From Rhodobacter xanthinilyticus (lineage in GTDB: Bacteria; Pseudomonadota; Alphaproteobacteria; Rhodobacterales; Rhodobacteraceae): 64,000 bases of DNA. The notes under the pieces were generated by a model, which worked only from the letters and a program-made list of their open reading frames with translations, searched no databases and had not been told where the DNA came from. Positions within the stretch are counted from its first letter, which is position 1; each line of letters starts with the position of its first letter. Location: NCBI RefSeq assembly GCF_001856665.1, contig NZ_CP017781.1:2017501-2081500 (forward strand). The letters are read 5' to 3'. Shown piece by piece: positions 40,270 to 48,658 of this stretch. The translations under genes were made by a program, and so were the position numbers.

Positions 40270-40581
40270 ATGGCCGAGATCACCATCGTCTTCTGGCGCG
40301 ACATCCCCGCGCAGATCATCGCAGGCAAAGGCCGGCGCGGCGCCAAACGCGCGCTGCCCGAGCGGTTCGAGCAAGCCATCGACCGCTGCGCGATGAAAGT
40401 GGGGGCGCGCGACAGCGATGCCTATCTCGCCGAATGGCGCAAGGTCGCGATGGGCGAACGCCCCGGCGACGAGGCCCAGGCGGCGGATGCCGAACTCGAC
40501 CGGATCCTCTCGGACTACACGCCCGCGCGCATCGCCGCGCTGATTGCAACCGATGGCTGGGAAAACGCCCCGCCCGCCTGA
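40270..40581 (+). CDS. 'virulence factor' family small protein of a C1 operon
   Basis: 103 aa: ITIVFWRDIPAQIIAGKGRR, LPERFEQAIDRCAMKVG, YLAEWRKV. I recognise this as the small conserved protein named 'virulence factor' (PF13769-type) that in Rhodobacterales precedes a methylenetetrahydrofolate reductase gene. The name says nothing certain about function; the context suggests a part in folate-linked C1 transfer. The ATG at 40270 follows CAGGAGGGAATCAC. Next gene 11 bases on. Confidence 0.8.
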   Translation: MAEITIVFWRDIPAQIIAGKGRRGAKRALPERFEQAIDRCAMKVGARDSDAYLAEWRKVAMGERPGDEAQAADAELDRILSDYTPARIAALIATDGWENAPPA

Positions 40582-40592
40582 CGGAGAGAGGA

Positions 40593-41483
40593 ATGGCCCT
40601 GTTGAAGTTTCGTCGTGATCAAGAGACCCCCGCCAACGGGGCCGTGACCGCCTTCCTCGAAGGTTTTTCGATCGAGGTGATGCCGCGCACCGCCGCCAAG
40701 ATCGACGATTTCCGCCCGCTCCTGCCGCAGGGCACGCGCGTCTATATCGCCCATATCGAGGGCACGCCGATCGAGGACATGATCGAGACGGCGAAACGGC
40801 TGCGCGCCGAGGGCTTCGAGCCGATGCCGCATTTCCCCGCCCGGCTGATCCGCGATGCGGCCGAGCTCAACGACTGGGTGACGCGCTACAAGGGCGAGGC
40901 CGATGTCCAACAGGCGCTGCTTCTGGGCGGCGGCGTGAAGACCCCGGCGGGCGATTTCGACAATTCGATGCAGCTCGTCGAGACGGGTGCGTTCAACGGC
41001 TTCGCGCGGCTCCATGTCGCCGGCCACCCGGAAGGCAACCGCGACATCGACCCCGCCGGCGGCGACCGCGTGGTGATGGACGCGCTGAAATTCAAACAGG
41101 ATTTCGCCAACCGCACCGATGCCGACATGGCGATCGTGACCCAGTTCGCCTTCGAGGCGGGCCCGATCATCGCCTGGGCCGACCGGCTGGCGGCCGAGGG
41201 CATCTCGATGCCGATCCATATCGGCGTGGCGGGCCCGGCGAAATTGCAAACGCTTCTGAAATTCGCGATCTCCTGCGGCGTCGGCCCCTCGCTGAAAGTG
41301 CTGCAAAAACGCGCGAAAGATGTCACCAAGCTCCTGCTGCCCTTCGAGCCGAACGAGCTCGTGGCCGAGCTTGCCGCCCACAAGGCCGCCAACCCGGCCT
41401 TCGGCATCGAACATGTGCATTTCTTCCCCCTCGGGGGGATCACCGCCAACGCGACCTGGATCGCGGAAAAGACGAAAGGCTGA
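40593..41483 (+). CDS. methylenetetrahydrofolate reductase family protein
   Basis: 296 aa TIM-barrel of the MetF/MTHFR family: SIEVMPRTAAKID near the N-terminus, HFPARLIRD, VTQFAFEAGPIIAWADRL and GIEHVHFFPLGG. It reduces 5,10-methylene-THF to 5-methyl-THF, or runs in reverse when methyl groups are oxidised. It has no C-terminal regulatory domain. The start follows ACGGAGAGAGGA. Placed directly before a methyltetrahydrofolate:corrinoid methyltransferase, so the two probably share methyl-THF. Confidence 0.88.
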   Translation: MALLKFRRDQETPANGAVTAFLEGFSIEVMPRTAAKIDDFRPLLPQGTRVYIAHIEGTPIEDMIETAKRLRAEGFEPMPHFPARLIRDAAELNDWVTRYKGEADVQQALLLGGGVKTPAGDFDNSMQLVETGAFNGFARLHVAGHPEGNRDIDPAGGDRVVMDALKFKQDFANRTDADMAIVTQFAFEAGPIIAWADRLAAEGISMPIHIGVAGPAKLQTLLKFAISCGVGPSLKVLQKRAKDVTKLLLPFEPNELVAELAAHKAANPAFGIEHVHFFPLGGITANATWIAEKTKG

Positions 41484-41485
41484 CC

Positions 41486-42460
41486 ATGACCCGCACCGTA
41501 ATCGAGTCCAAGACCAAGACCGTCGTGATCGGCTTTGACGAGCCCTTCTGCGTGATCGGCGAGCGGATCAACCCGACCGGCCGCAAGAAGCTCGCCGCCG
41601 AGCTCGAGATGGGCGATTTCACGACCGTCGAGCGCGATGCGCTCGAACAGGTGGCCTGCGGCGCGACGGTGCTCGACATCAACTCGGGCGCGGTGTTCTC
41701 CAACAAGATGGCCGAAGACCCGCGCTATGCCGACAACAACTTCGTCGAGCCGCCCCTGATGCGCGAGCTCGTCGCGCGGGTGCAGGCGGTGGTCGATGTG
41801 CCGCTCTGTATCGACAGCTCGGTGCCCGGCGCGCTCGAGGCGGGGCTCGAGGCGGCCGAGGGGCGGCCACTGCTGAACTCCGTCACCGGCGAGGAAGAGC
41901 GCCTCGAGCGCGTGCTGCCGCTGGTGAAGAAATACAACGTCCCCGTCGTCGCGATCTCGAACGACGATACCGGCATCTCGGAAGACCCCGATGTCCGCTT
42001 CGAAGTCGCCCGCAAGATCGTCCAGCGCGCCGCCGATTTCGGCATCCCCGCGCATGATATCGTCGTCGACCCGCTGGTGATGCCGGTGGGCGCGATGGCC
42101 TCGGCGGGGCGTCAGGTCTTCACCCTGGTGCAGCGCCTGCGCAGCGAGCTCGGCGTGAATACCACCTGCGGTGCCTCGAACATCTCCTTCGGCCTGCCCG
42201 GCCGCCATGGCGTCAACGCCGCCTTCCTGCCGATGGCGATCGGCGCGGGGATGACCTCGGCCATCATGAACCCGGTGCGCGCGCAGGAGATGGAGGCGAT
42301 CCGCGCCGCCAACCTGTTGATGAACCACGACGATAACGCGATGGAGTGGATCAAGCTCTCGAAGGTGCTCGAGGCGATGAAAGAGGGCGCGACCTTCGCC
42401 GAGGCCTCGGCCGCCGCCACCTCGGCGGGCGGGCGTCGCGGCCGCCGCGGCCGCGGCTGA
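41486..42460 (+). CDS. methyltetrahydrofolate:corrinoid methyltransferase (pterin-binding)
   Basis: 324 aa. Pterin-binding TIM barrel as in MeTr/AcsE/MtgA: FCVIGERINPTGRKKLA, ATVLDINSGAVF, CIDSSVPGALEAGL, LLNSVTGEEE and TCGASNISFGLPGR. Transfers methyl between methyl-THF and a corrinoid protein. The corrinoid protein and substrate-specific methyltransferase of a full demethylation system are not next to it. The C-terminus ends in a Gly/Arg tail (GGRRGRRGRG). Last gene of the operon; strong terminator at 42515. Confidence 0.9.
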   Translation: MTRTVIESKTKTVVIGFDEPFCVIGERINPTGRKKLAAELEMGDFTTVERDALEQVACGATVLDINSGAVFSNKMAEDPRYADNNFVEPPLMRELVARVQAVVDVPLCIDSSVPGALEAGLEAAEGRPLLNSVTGEEERLERVLPLVKKYNVPVVAISNDDTGISEDPDVRFEVARKIVQRAADFGIPAHDIVVDPLVMPVGAMASAGRQVFTLVQRLRSELGVNTTCGASNISFGLPGRHGVNAAFLPMAIGAGMTSAIMNPVRAQEMEAIRAANLLMNHDDNAMEWIKLSKVLEAMKEGATFAEASAAATSAGGRRGRRGRG

Positions 42461-42514
42461 GCCCATAGGGGGGAAATCGCGCGCGATTTTCCCCTCGCCT
42501 TGACCCTGACTCTG

Positions 42515-42548
42515 CCCCGGAGCGCCCCGCGCTCCGGGGTTTTGTTTT
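42515..42548 (+). terminator. rho-independent terminator of the C1 operon
   Basis: Perfect 10-bp stem CCCCGGAGCG (42515-42524) with CGCTCCGGGG (42530-42539), then TTTTGTTTT. Confidence 0.95.
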
Positions 42549-42772
42549 GCGATCGCGCACAAATCCGGCGCGCGCCGTCCCCGTCCCCGGCCCCGGCCCG
42601 CGCCCACCCCCGCCAAACCGCCCGCGCCGCCCCCCGCCGCGCCGCCCGCCGGCAAAAATCGGATCACCGTTTTGGAAACAACCCGTCGCGCCAGCGCGAT
42701 CACGGCGGCGCGATTCGCTGTGATCGGCATCAATCTGTTTCGGAAAACGCGCCAATCCCGCCTTCCGCGCCC

Positions 42773-42838
42773 AATTGTGGCAACAATAAGGCGTGTCCGC
42801 GGCGCGGGCCGGACACTATATCTGGCCCCGCCACAATT
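42773..42838. promoter_or_regulatory. nested inverted repeats upstream of the DUF2927 gene
   Basis: Outer pair AATTGTGGC (42773-42781)/GCCACAATT (42830-42838) encloses inner pair GTGTCCG (42793-42799)/CGGACAC (42810-42816). It sits about 90 bases before the ATG at 42926, with A/T-rich sequence between (42838-42890). It could be an operator or a leader RNA fold. The rest of the 465-base gap, apart from the terminator at 42515, shows nothing clear. Confidence 0.5.
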
Positions 42839-42925
42839 AAATCTCATTACAATCCAAAGATTTGCTAGTCGAAGTTAAAGTTCTGTGGCTAAGCTCCAGA
42901 CACAAACCTGGGAATACGCACTGCC

Positions 42926-44410
42926 ATGCGTGACACATGTCTGCCGCCTGAGGCGGTCTCCGCTGCCACGGAGACCGCCCGGGCCCCCGCCGCCCTGCGC
43001 TCTGCCGCCGGGGCGCGCCGTGGGGTCCTCCTCAAAGCCCTCTCGGGGCTCGTTTTCGCCGGGGCGTTGAGCGCCTGCACGGTGACCCCGCCGCCTGAGG
43101 CGCCGACCACGCGTGCCTCCTCGGCCGCGATCGCCCTGCCGCTCGCCGATCCGACGCTCGGCGCGCGCGATCCGGTGCCGCGCGCCGGCCTGCCCTCGAA
43201 TGCGGCGCTGACCCGCGATTTCCTCGAACTGAGCTTCGCGCTCGAATCGGGCCGCGCCCTGCCGCGCTTCACCCGCTTCGAGGGGCCGATCTCGATCACC
43301 CTCTCGGGCCCGGTGCCCGCCACTGCGCCGCGCGAGCTCGAGCGCCTCGTCGCCCGCCTGCGCTCCGAGGCCGGGCTCGATATCTCCACCGGCGCGGGCG
43401 CCGCGAACCGCATCACCGTCGAATTCGTGCCCAAGCGCCAGATGCAGGCCGAGGTGCCCAACGCCGCCTGTTTCGTGGTGCCCAATGTCACCGGCTGGGC
43501 CGATTACCGCGCCGCCCGCCGCACCCCGCGCGCCGATTGGGCGGCGCTCGCCACCCGCACCGCCGCCACCGTCTTCGTGCCCTCCGACAGCGCCCCGCAA
43601 GAGGTCCGCGACTGCCTGCATGAGGAAATCAGCCAGGCGCTCGGGCCGCTCAACGATCTCTACCGGCTCCCCGACACGGTCTGGAACGACGACAATTTCC
43701 ACACCGTCCTGACCCGCTACGACATGACGATCCTGCGCGCGAGCTATGCGCCCGAGCTGCGCTCCGGCATGAGCCAACCCGAGGTCGCCGCCGCGCTTCC
43801 GAAGGTCTTTGCCCGCATCAACCCCGCCGGCGGCGCCGTCGCCCGGCTGCGCGAAGACCCGACCCCGCGCCCCTATATCGCCGCGATCGAGCGCGCGCTT
43901 GGCGCCAAGGCGCGCGGCGCGCGCCGCACCGCCGCCGCGCAGGAGGCCGTGCAGATCGCCGCGGGCCAGGGCTGGACCGATACCCGCGCGGGCTTTGCCT
44001 GGTTCGCGCTCGGCCGGCTGAGCATGAAGGACGACCCGCAGACCGCGCTGCGCGCCTTCCTCAACGCGGGCGCGATCTACCGCGCCACCCCCGGCGCCGG
44101 CATCCAGGCCGCCCATGTCGACATGCAGCTCGCCGCCTTCGCCCTCTCGGCCGGCCGCGCGCAGGACGCGATCGCGCTCGTCAACCGCTCGCTCTCGGCC
44201 GCGCTCGAGGAGGAGAACGCTGCGCTGATGGCGACGCTCTACCTGATCCGCGCCGAGGCCTATGAGACGCTCGGTCACACCGCCGAGGCCGCGCAGGCCC
44301 GCCTCGACTCGGCGCAATGGGCGCGCTATGGCTTTGGCTCAGATGCCGCGGTGCGCGCGCGGGCGGCCGAGGTCGCCGCGCTCGCCGATGCCGGGGCGCG
44401 GATGAACTGA
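42926..44410 (+). CDS. DUF2927 lipoprotein
   Basis: 494 aa. A lipobox-like signal (LSGLVFAGALSACTVTP, Cys about 51) follows a long polar N-terminus, so the true start may be further in. The middle part has NAACFVVPNVTGWADY, SAPQEVRDCLHEEISQALGPLNDLY and FHTVLTRYDMTILRASY, the DUF2927 domain. It keeps an HE..Q arrangement but is not clearly a protease. The C-terminal third is helical and repeat-like, probably TPR (FAWFALGRLSMKDDPQTALR). Function unknown; 67 bases upstream of the VWA gene. Confidence 0.8.
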   Translation: MRDTCLPPEAVSAATETARAPAALRSAAGARRGVLLKALSGLVFAGALSACTVTPPPEAPTTRASSAAIALPLADPTLGARDPVPRAGLPSNAALTRDFLELSFALESGRALPRFTRFEGPISITLSGPVPATAPRELERLVARLRSEAGLDISTGAGAANRITVEFVPKRQMQAEVPNAACFVVPNVTGWADYRAARRTPRADWAALATRTAATVFVPSDSAPQEVRDCLHEEISQALGPLNDLYRLPDTVWNDDNFHTVLTRYDMTILRASYAPELRSGMSQPEVAAALPKVFARINPAGGAVARLREDPTPRPYIAAIERALGAKARGARRTAAAQEAVQIAAGQGWTDTRAGFAWFALGRLSMKDDPQTALRAFLNAGAIYRATPGAGIQAAHVDMQLAAFALSAGRAQDAIALVNRSLSAALEEENAALMATLYLIRAEAYETLGHTAEAAQARLDSAQWARYGFGSDAAVRARAAEVAALADAGARMN

Positions 44411-44477
44411 GCGGGCCCGGGCCCGAAGATGCGCCGCCGCGGGCCCGCCCGCGGCGCGCGGCTGCGAAGGAGGGCCG

Positions 44478-45659
44478 ATGTTCCTGCCGTTTTTCGAAAA
44501 GCTCCGCGCGGGCGGCGTGCCGGTCAGCCTGCGCGAATATCTGAGCTTTCTCGAGGGGCTGGCGGCCGGGCTTTGCACCTATGACATCGAGGGTTTCTAC
44601 TATTTCGCCCGCGCGACCCTGGTCAAGGACGAGCGCTTCCTCGACCGCTTCGACCGCGCCTTTTCTCAGGCTTTCCAAGGCCTTGAAGCGATTTCTTCAA
44701 GTGAGGTGATGGAGGCCGTCGCGCTGCCTGAGGAATGGCTGCGCAAGCTCGTCGAGCGCACCATGACCGAGGAGGAAAAGGCCCAGATCGAGGCTTTGGG
44801 CGGGTTCGAGAAGCTCATGGAGACCCTCAAGCAGCGCCTCGAGGAGCAAAAGGGCCGCCACCAGGGCGGCAACAAATGGATCGGCACCGGCGGCACCTCG
44901 CCCTTCGGCGCCTATGGCTACAACCCCGAAGGGGTGCGCATCGGCCAGCATGAAAGCCGTCACCAACGCGCCGTAAAGGTCTGGGACAAAAGAGAATTTC
45001 GCGATTTCGACGATAATGTCGAGCTCGGCACCCGCAATATCAAGGTGGCGCTCAAACGGCTGCGCAGCTGGGCGCGCCATGGCGCCGCCGAGGAGCTCGA
45101 CCTGCCCGGCACGATCCGCGCCACCGCCGAGGCCGGCTATATCGACGTGAAAACCCGCCCCGAGCGCCACAACGCCGTCAAGGTCGTGCTGTTTCTCGAT
45201 GTCGGCGGCTCGATGGATGCCCATATCCGCCTCGTCGAGGAGCTCTTCTCCGCCGCCAAGGCCGAGTTCAAACACCTCGAATATTGGTATTTCCACAATT
45301 GCCTCTACGAGGGCGTCTGGAAATCGAACCGCCGCCGCTGGGACGAGGTGACCCCGACCTTCGAGGTGCTTCACCGCTACGGGCCTGATTACAAATGCAT
45401 TTTCGTGGGCGATGCGTCGATGTCGCCCTATGAGATCACCCATGCCGGCGGCGCCAATGAACATTGGAACCAGGAGGCGGGCCATGTCTGGCTTGCCCGC
45501 GCGCGCGCGCAATGGCCGGCGCACGCCTGGCTCAACCCGGTGCCCGAGCGCGCCTGGGGCCATACCGCCTCGATCGGGCTTGTGCGCGAGATTTTCGAAG
45601 ACCGGATGTATCCGCTCACCCTCGAGGGGATCACCGCCGCGATGAAGGCGATGGGATGA
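44478..45659 (+). CDS. VWA-domain protein (CoxE-like)
   Basis: 393 aa. N-terminal helical domain (FFEKLRAGGVPVSLREYLSFL), then a VWA/CoxE-type metal-site domain with DVGGSMD in place of the canonical DxSxS, as usual in this family. YWYFHNCLYEGVWKSN, GDASMSPYEI and HVWLARARAQWP complete the pattern. Such proteins normally work with a MoxR-type AAA+ ATPase as assembly chaperones; no such gene is adjacent here. The ATG follows GAAGGAGGGCCG. Coupled to the next gene. Confidence 0.9.
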   Translation: MFLPFFEKLRAGGVPVSLREYLSFLEGLAAGLCTYDIEGFYYFARATLVKDERFLDRFDRAFSQAFQGLEAISSSEVMEAVALPEEWLRKLVERTMTEEEKAQIEALGGFEKLMETLKQRLEEQKGRHQGGNKWIGTGGTSPFGAYGYNPEGVRIGQHESRHQRAVKVWDKREFRDFDDNVELGTRNIKVALKRLRSWARHGAAEELDLPGTIRATAEAGYIDVKTRPERHNAVKVVLFLDVGGSMDAHIRLVEELFSAAKAEFKHLEYWYFHNCLYEGVWKSNRRRWDEVTPTFEVLHRYGPDYKCIFVGDASMSPYEITHAGGANEHWNQEAGHVWLARARAQWPAHAWLNPVPERAWGHTASIGLVREIFEDRMYPLTLEGITAAMKAMG

Positions 45660-46042
45660 ACGTGCTGCGCCGCCTCTGGCGCGAGCAGCGCCTCGCGATG
45701 ATCGGCTTTGGCCTCGCGCTCGGGCTGATGGTGTTTTTCGGCGCCCGCACGGTCAGCCGCGCGCTCTATTGGGCCGACCCCGCGCATCTTCGCCAGACCC
45801 CCGAGCCCTGGATGACGCCGGGCTATATCGCGCGCAGCTGGCATCTGCCCAATGGCGCGCTCGTCGATCTGCTCGGCGCGCCGCAGGAGGGCAAGGGCCG
45901 CCAGCGCCTCGCCGATATCGCGCGCGCGCGCGGCATCCCGGTCGAGGTGCTGATCGACGAGCTCACCCGGGCGCTGCCGCAGATCGCGCCCTTGCCCGAG
46001 GGCGCCGACCCCGACGCGCCCGCCCCGGGCGCGCCGCAATGA
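45656..46042 (+). CDS. single-helix membrane protein, unknown function
   Basis: 128 aa. Basic N-terminus (MNVLRRLWREQR), one transmembrane helix (LAMIGFGLALGLMVFFG), then a soluble periplasmic part ending in an Ala/Pro-rich tail. YWADPAHLRQTPEPWMTPGYIARSW looks conserved-type, but I do not recognise the family. Overlaps both neighbours by four bases (VWA upstream, DedA downstream). Confidence 0.8.
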   Translation: MNVLRRLWREQRLAMIGFGLALGLMVFFGARTVSRALYWADPAHLRQTPEPWMTPGYIARSWHLPNGALVDLLGAPQEGKGRQRLADIARARGIPVEVLIDELTRALPQIAPLPEGADPDAPAPGAPQ

Positions 46043-46641
46043 GCCAGACCGCGCTCACCGACTGGATCTTGACGCTCCTGCCGGTCTGGGGGCCGTGGCT
46101 GCTCGGGCTCACGACCTTCCTGAGCTGCCTCGCGATCCCGGTGCCGTCTTCGCTGATGATGATCGCCTCGGGCGCCTTCGTGGGCTCGGGCGATCTGGCG
46201 CTCGCCTCGGTGGCGGGGGCGGCGCTCACGGGCGCGGTCTCGGGCGATCAGGTCGGCTTCTGGCTCGGCCGGCGCGCCGGGCGCTTCCTGCCCGCCCCCG
46301 AGAGCCGCCGCGGCCGCCTCGTCGCGGGCGCGCTGGCCCAGCTCGAGCGGCGCGGCGCTGTGGCGGTGTTCTTCACCCGCTGGATGTTCTCCGCGCTCGG
46401 CCCCTGGGTGAACCTCGCCGCCGGCGCCTCGGGCTTTGCCCATCCGCGCTTCACCCTCGCGGGGGTCTTGGGCGAGCTCGTCTGGGTCTCGGTCTATGTC
46501 GGCCTCGGCATCACCTTCGGCGCAAACCTCGAAGCCGCCGCCGATCTCGCCACCAACGCGCTTGGCATGATGGCGGGCGCGGGCGCAGCCCTCGGCTTTG
46601 GCTGGTGGCTCTGGCGCGCGGCCAAGAGCCCCCGTCCCTGA
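46039..46641 (+). CDS. DedA-family membrane protein
   Basis: 200 aa with about five helices. LSCLAIPVPSSLMMIASGAFV, the GDQVGFWLGRRAGR loop and RWMFSALGPWVNLAAGASG match DedA (SNARE-associated) proteins. The conserved Arg of the FxRxxP-type motif is in FTRWMF. Probably membrane lipid or undecaprenyl-phosphate transport; substrate unknown. Translationally coupled in the 44478-46641 operon. Confidence 0.9.
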   Translation: MSQTALTDWILTLLPVWGPWLLGLTTFLSCLAIPVPSSLMMIASGAFVGSGDLALASVAGAALTGAVSGDQVGFWLGRRAGRFLPAPESRRGRLVAGALAQLERRGAVAVFFTRWMFSALGPWVNLAAGASGFAHPRFTLAGVLGELVWVSVYVGLGITFGANLEAAADLATNALGMMAGAGAALGFGWWLWRAAKSPRP

Positions 46642-46688
46642 GCCGCCCCCCGCTTGACCGCCCGCCGCCGCGCCCCCATATCCCTGCC

Positions 46689-47372
46689 ATGATCCGGCTT
46701 CTCCTGCCCCTCCTGCTCGCGCTCCTCGGCGGCCTCGTGATGTGGCATCTCTCCGCGCGCGCGCTCGCCCGCCAGCTCAGCGCGAACTCCACCCGCCTCA
46801 CCGACCCCCGCCTCGCGCCGGTGCTCGCCCGCCTCGCCCGCGCCCTCGATCTGCCCGAGGTGCCGGTCTATCTCTACCGGATCGCGCCGATCAACGGCCT
46901 CGCCGCGCCCGATGGAAGGGTGTTCCTGACCCAGGGCTTTCTCGCTGCGCTCGACGCGGGCCGCGTCACCCCCGAGGAGCTCGCCTCCGTCATCGCCCAT
47001 GAGCTTGGCCATGTCGCCCACGGCCATTCGCGCCGCCGGATGATCGATTTCTCCGGGCAAAACGCGCTGCGCTTCGCGCTGGGCACGCTGCTCGCGCGCG
47101 CCTTGCCGGGCGTCGGGCCCTGGCTTGCGGGGCTCGTCACCTCGGCGCTCGCCGCGCGGCTCAGCCAGCGCGATGAATTCGAGGCCGATGCCTTCGCCAC
47201 CGCGCTCCTGATCAAGGCCGGGATCGGCGCCGCGCCGCAGATCTCGCTTTTAGCCAAACTCGATGCGCTCACCGGCGGCGCGCGCGGCGCCACGCCCGCC
47301 TGGCTGCTGAGCCACCCCGCGACCCCCAGACGCATTGCCGCGATCGAGGCCAATGCCGCGCGCTGGCGCTAA
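46689..47372 (+). CDS. M48-family zinc metallopeptidase
   Basis: 227 aa. One N-terminal membrane helix (LLLPLLLALLGGLVMWHLSA), then an M48 catalytic domain: zinc motif IAHELGHVAHGHSRR, a possible second helix (GPWLAGLVTSALAA), and the third ligand in RDEFEADAFA. INGLAAPDGRVFLTQGFL precedes the active site as in HtpX/Ste24-like enzymes. Likely membrane protein quality control. Confidence 0.9.
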   Translation: MIRLLLPLLLALLGGLVMWHLSARALARQLSANSTRLTDPRLAPVLARLARALDLPEVPVYLYRIAPINGLAAPDGRVFLTQGFLAALDAGRVTPEELASVIAHELGHVAHGHSRRRMIDFSGQNALRFALGTLLARALPGVGPWLAGLVTSALAARLSQRDEFEADAFATALLIKAGIGAAPQISLLAKLDALTGGARGATPAWLLSHPATPRRIAAIEANAARWR

Positions 47373-47425
47373 CCCCCTATCGCGCGCGGGAAAACTCGCC
47401 TAATCTCGGCCCCGAGAGAGGGCCG

Positions 47426-48658
47426 ATGACCGAGCCAGAGCCGCCGCCAGACCACGCCGCCGTGCGCCGCCGCCGGGTGTTCTACATCCCCGGCTATGAC
47501 CCGATTCACCCCCGCCGCTACCGCGAGCTCTACCGCAAGGAGGCCGCCGCCCAGGCCGCGATCTCGGGCTATGAGATCGCGCTCGCGCCCAAACGCGCGG
47601 GCGGGCCCTATGGCTGGCATGTCACCTCCCGCCAGGACGGCGCCGCGACCGAGGCCGATGTCGAGGTGCTGGTCTGGTCCGATATCGTGCGCGCCAGCAT
47701 GGGCGCCTCGATCGGCGCGACCTATGCCCAGCTCGCCCGCACCGCCGCCACCTATATCCTGACCGGCGCGCTCTTCCGGCTGATGCGGCTGCGCAAGGGG
47801 CCTATCATCGCCGCGCTCTACCCGATCTTCGCGCTGCTCTTGCAGGCCGCGCTCGGGCTCGGGCTCGGCGCCGCGCTCGGCGCGCTGATCGCGCAGGTGC
47901 CGCTGCCCGGCGCGGGGCTCGCGGGCGCGGCGGCGGGCCTTGCGGCCTTCGTGGCGACCCTGCGCTGGTTTCGCCGCCAGGACGGGCGCTTCTACGCCTA
48001 TTACCTGATGCATGATTACGCCTTCTCGGCGCGCTGGGGCGGCGCCAACCCGCCCGCGCTCGAGGCCCGGATGGCCGAATTCCGCGCCACCATCGCGCAG
48101 GCGCTGAGCGAGGACTGGGACGAGGTGCTCGTCGTCGGCCACAGCTCGGGCGCGCATCTCGCGATCTCGATCCTCGCCGATCTGATCCGCGAAGCCCCCC
48201 CGCGGCCGGGCGGCCCGGCGCTTGCGCTCCTCACGCTGGGCCAGGTCGTGCCGATGGTGAGCTTCCTGCCCGCGGCCAAACGCCTGCGCGCTGATCTGGC
48301 CTTCCTCGGCGCCACCCGCGCGCTCGCCTGGGTCGATGTCACCGCGCCCGGCGATGGCTGCGCCTTCGCGCTCTGTGACCCGGTCAAGGTCTCGGGCGTC
48401 GCCCCCGCCGATCAGCACCAGCCCCTTATCCTCTCCGCCGCCTTCACCCAGACGCTCTCGCCCGAACGCTGGGCTGAGCTCCGCTGGCGGTTCTTCCGGC
48501 TGCATTTTCAATATCTGTGCGCCTTCGACCGGCCGGGCGATTACGATTATTTCCGCCTCACCGCGGGGCCGAAAACCCTCGCCGCCCGCTACGCCGGCCG
48601 CCCCCCGTCAAAAAGCCGCATTGAGCGCGCCGTCAATCGCTATACCACGACAGAATGA
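47426..48658 (+). CDS. membrane-associated alpha/beta hydrolase-like protein
   Basis: 410 aa. VFYIPGYDPIHPRRYRELY near the N-terminus, two hydrophobic helices (about 125-175), then a lipase-like elbow VVGHSSGAHLAI and a possible His in YDYFRLTAGP. The nucleophile is probably the first Ser of GHSSG. No close family recognised. Stop overlaps the P450 start by four bases, so the two may act in one pathway (inference). Confidence 0.8.
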   Translation: MTEPEPPPDHAAVRRRRVFYIPGYDPIHPRRYRELYRKEAAAQAAISGYEIALAPKRAGGPYGWHVTSRQDGAATEADVEVLVWSDIVRASMGASIGATYAQLARTAATYILTGALFRLMRLRKGPIIAALYPIFALLLQAALGLGLGAALGALIAQVPLPGAGLAGAAAGLAAFVATLRWFRRQDGRFYAYYLMHDYAFSARWGGANPPALEARMAEFRATIAQALSEDWDEVLVVGHSSGAHLAISILADLIREAPPRPGGPALALLTLGQVVPMVSFLPAAKRLRADLAFLGATRALAWVDVTAPGDGCAFALCDPVKVSGVAPADQHQPLILSAAFTQTLSPERWAELRWRFFRLHFQYLCAFDRPGDYDYFRLTAGPKTLAARYAGRPPSKSRIERAVNRYTTTE

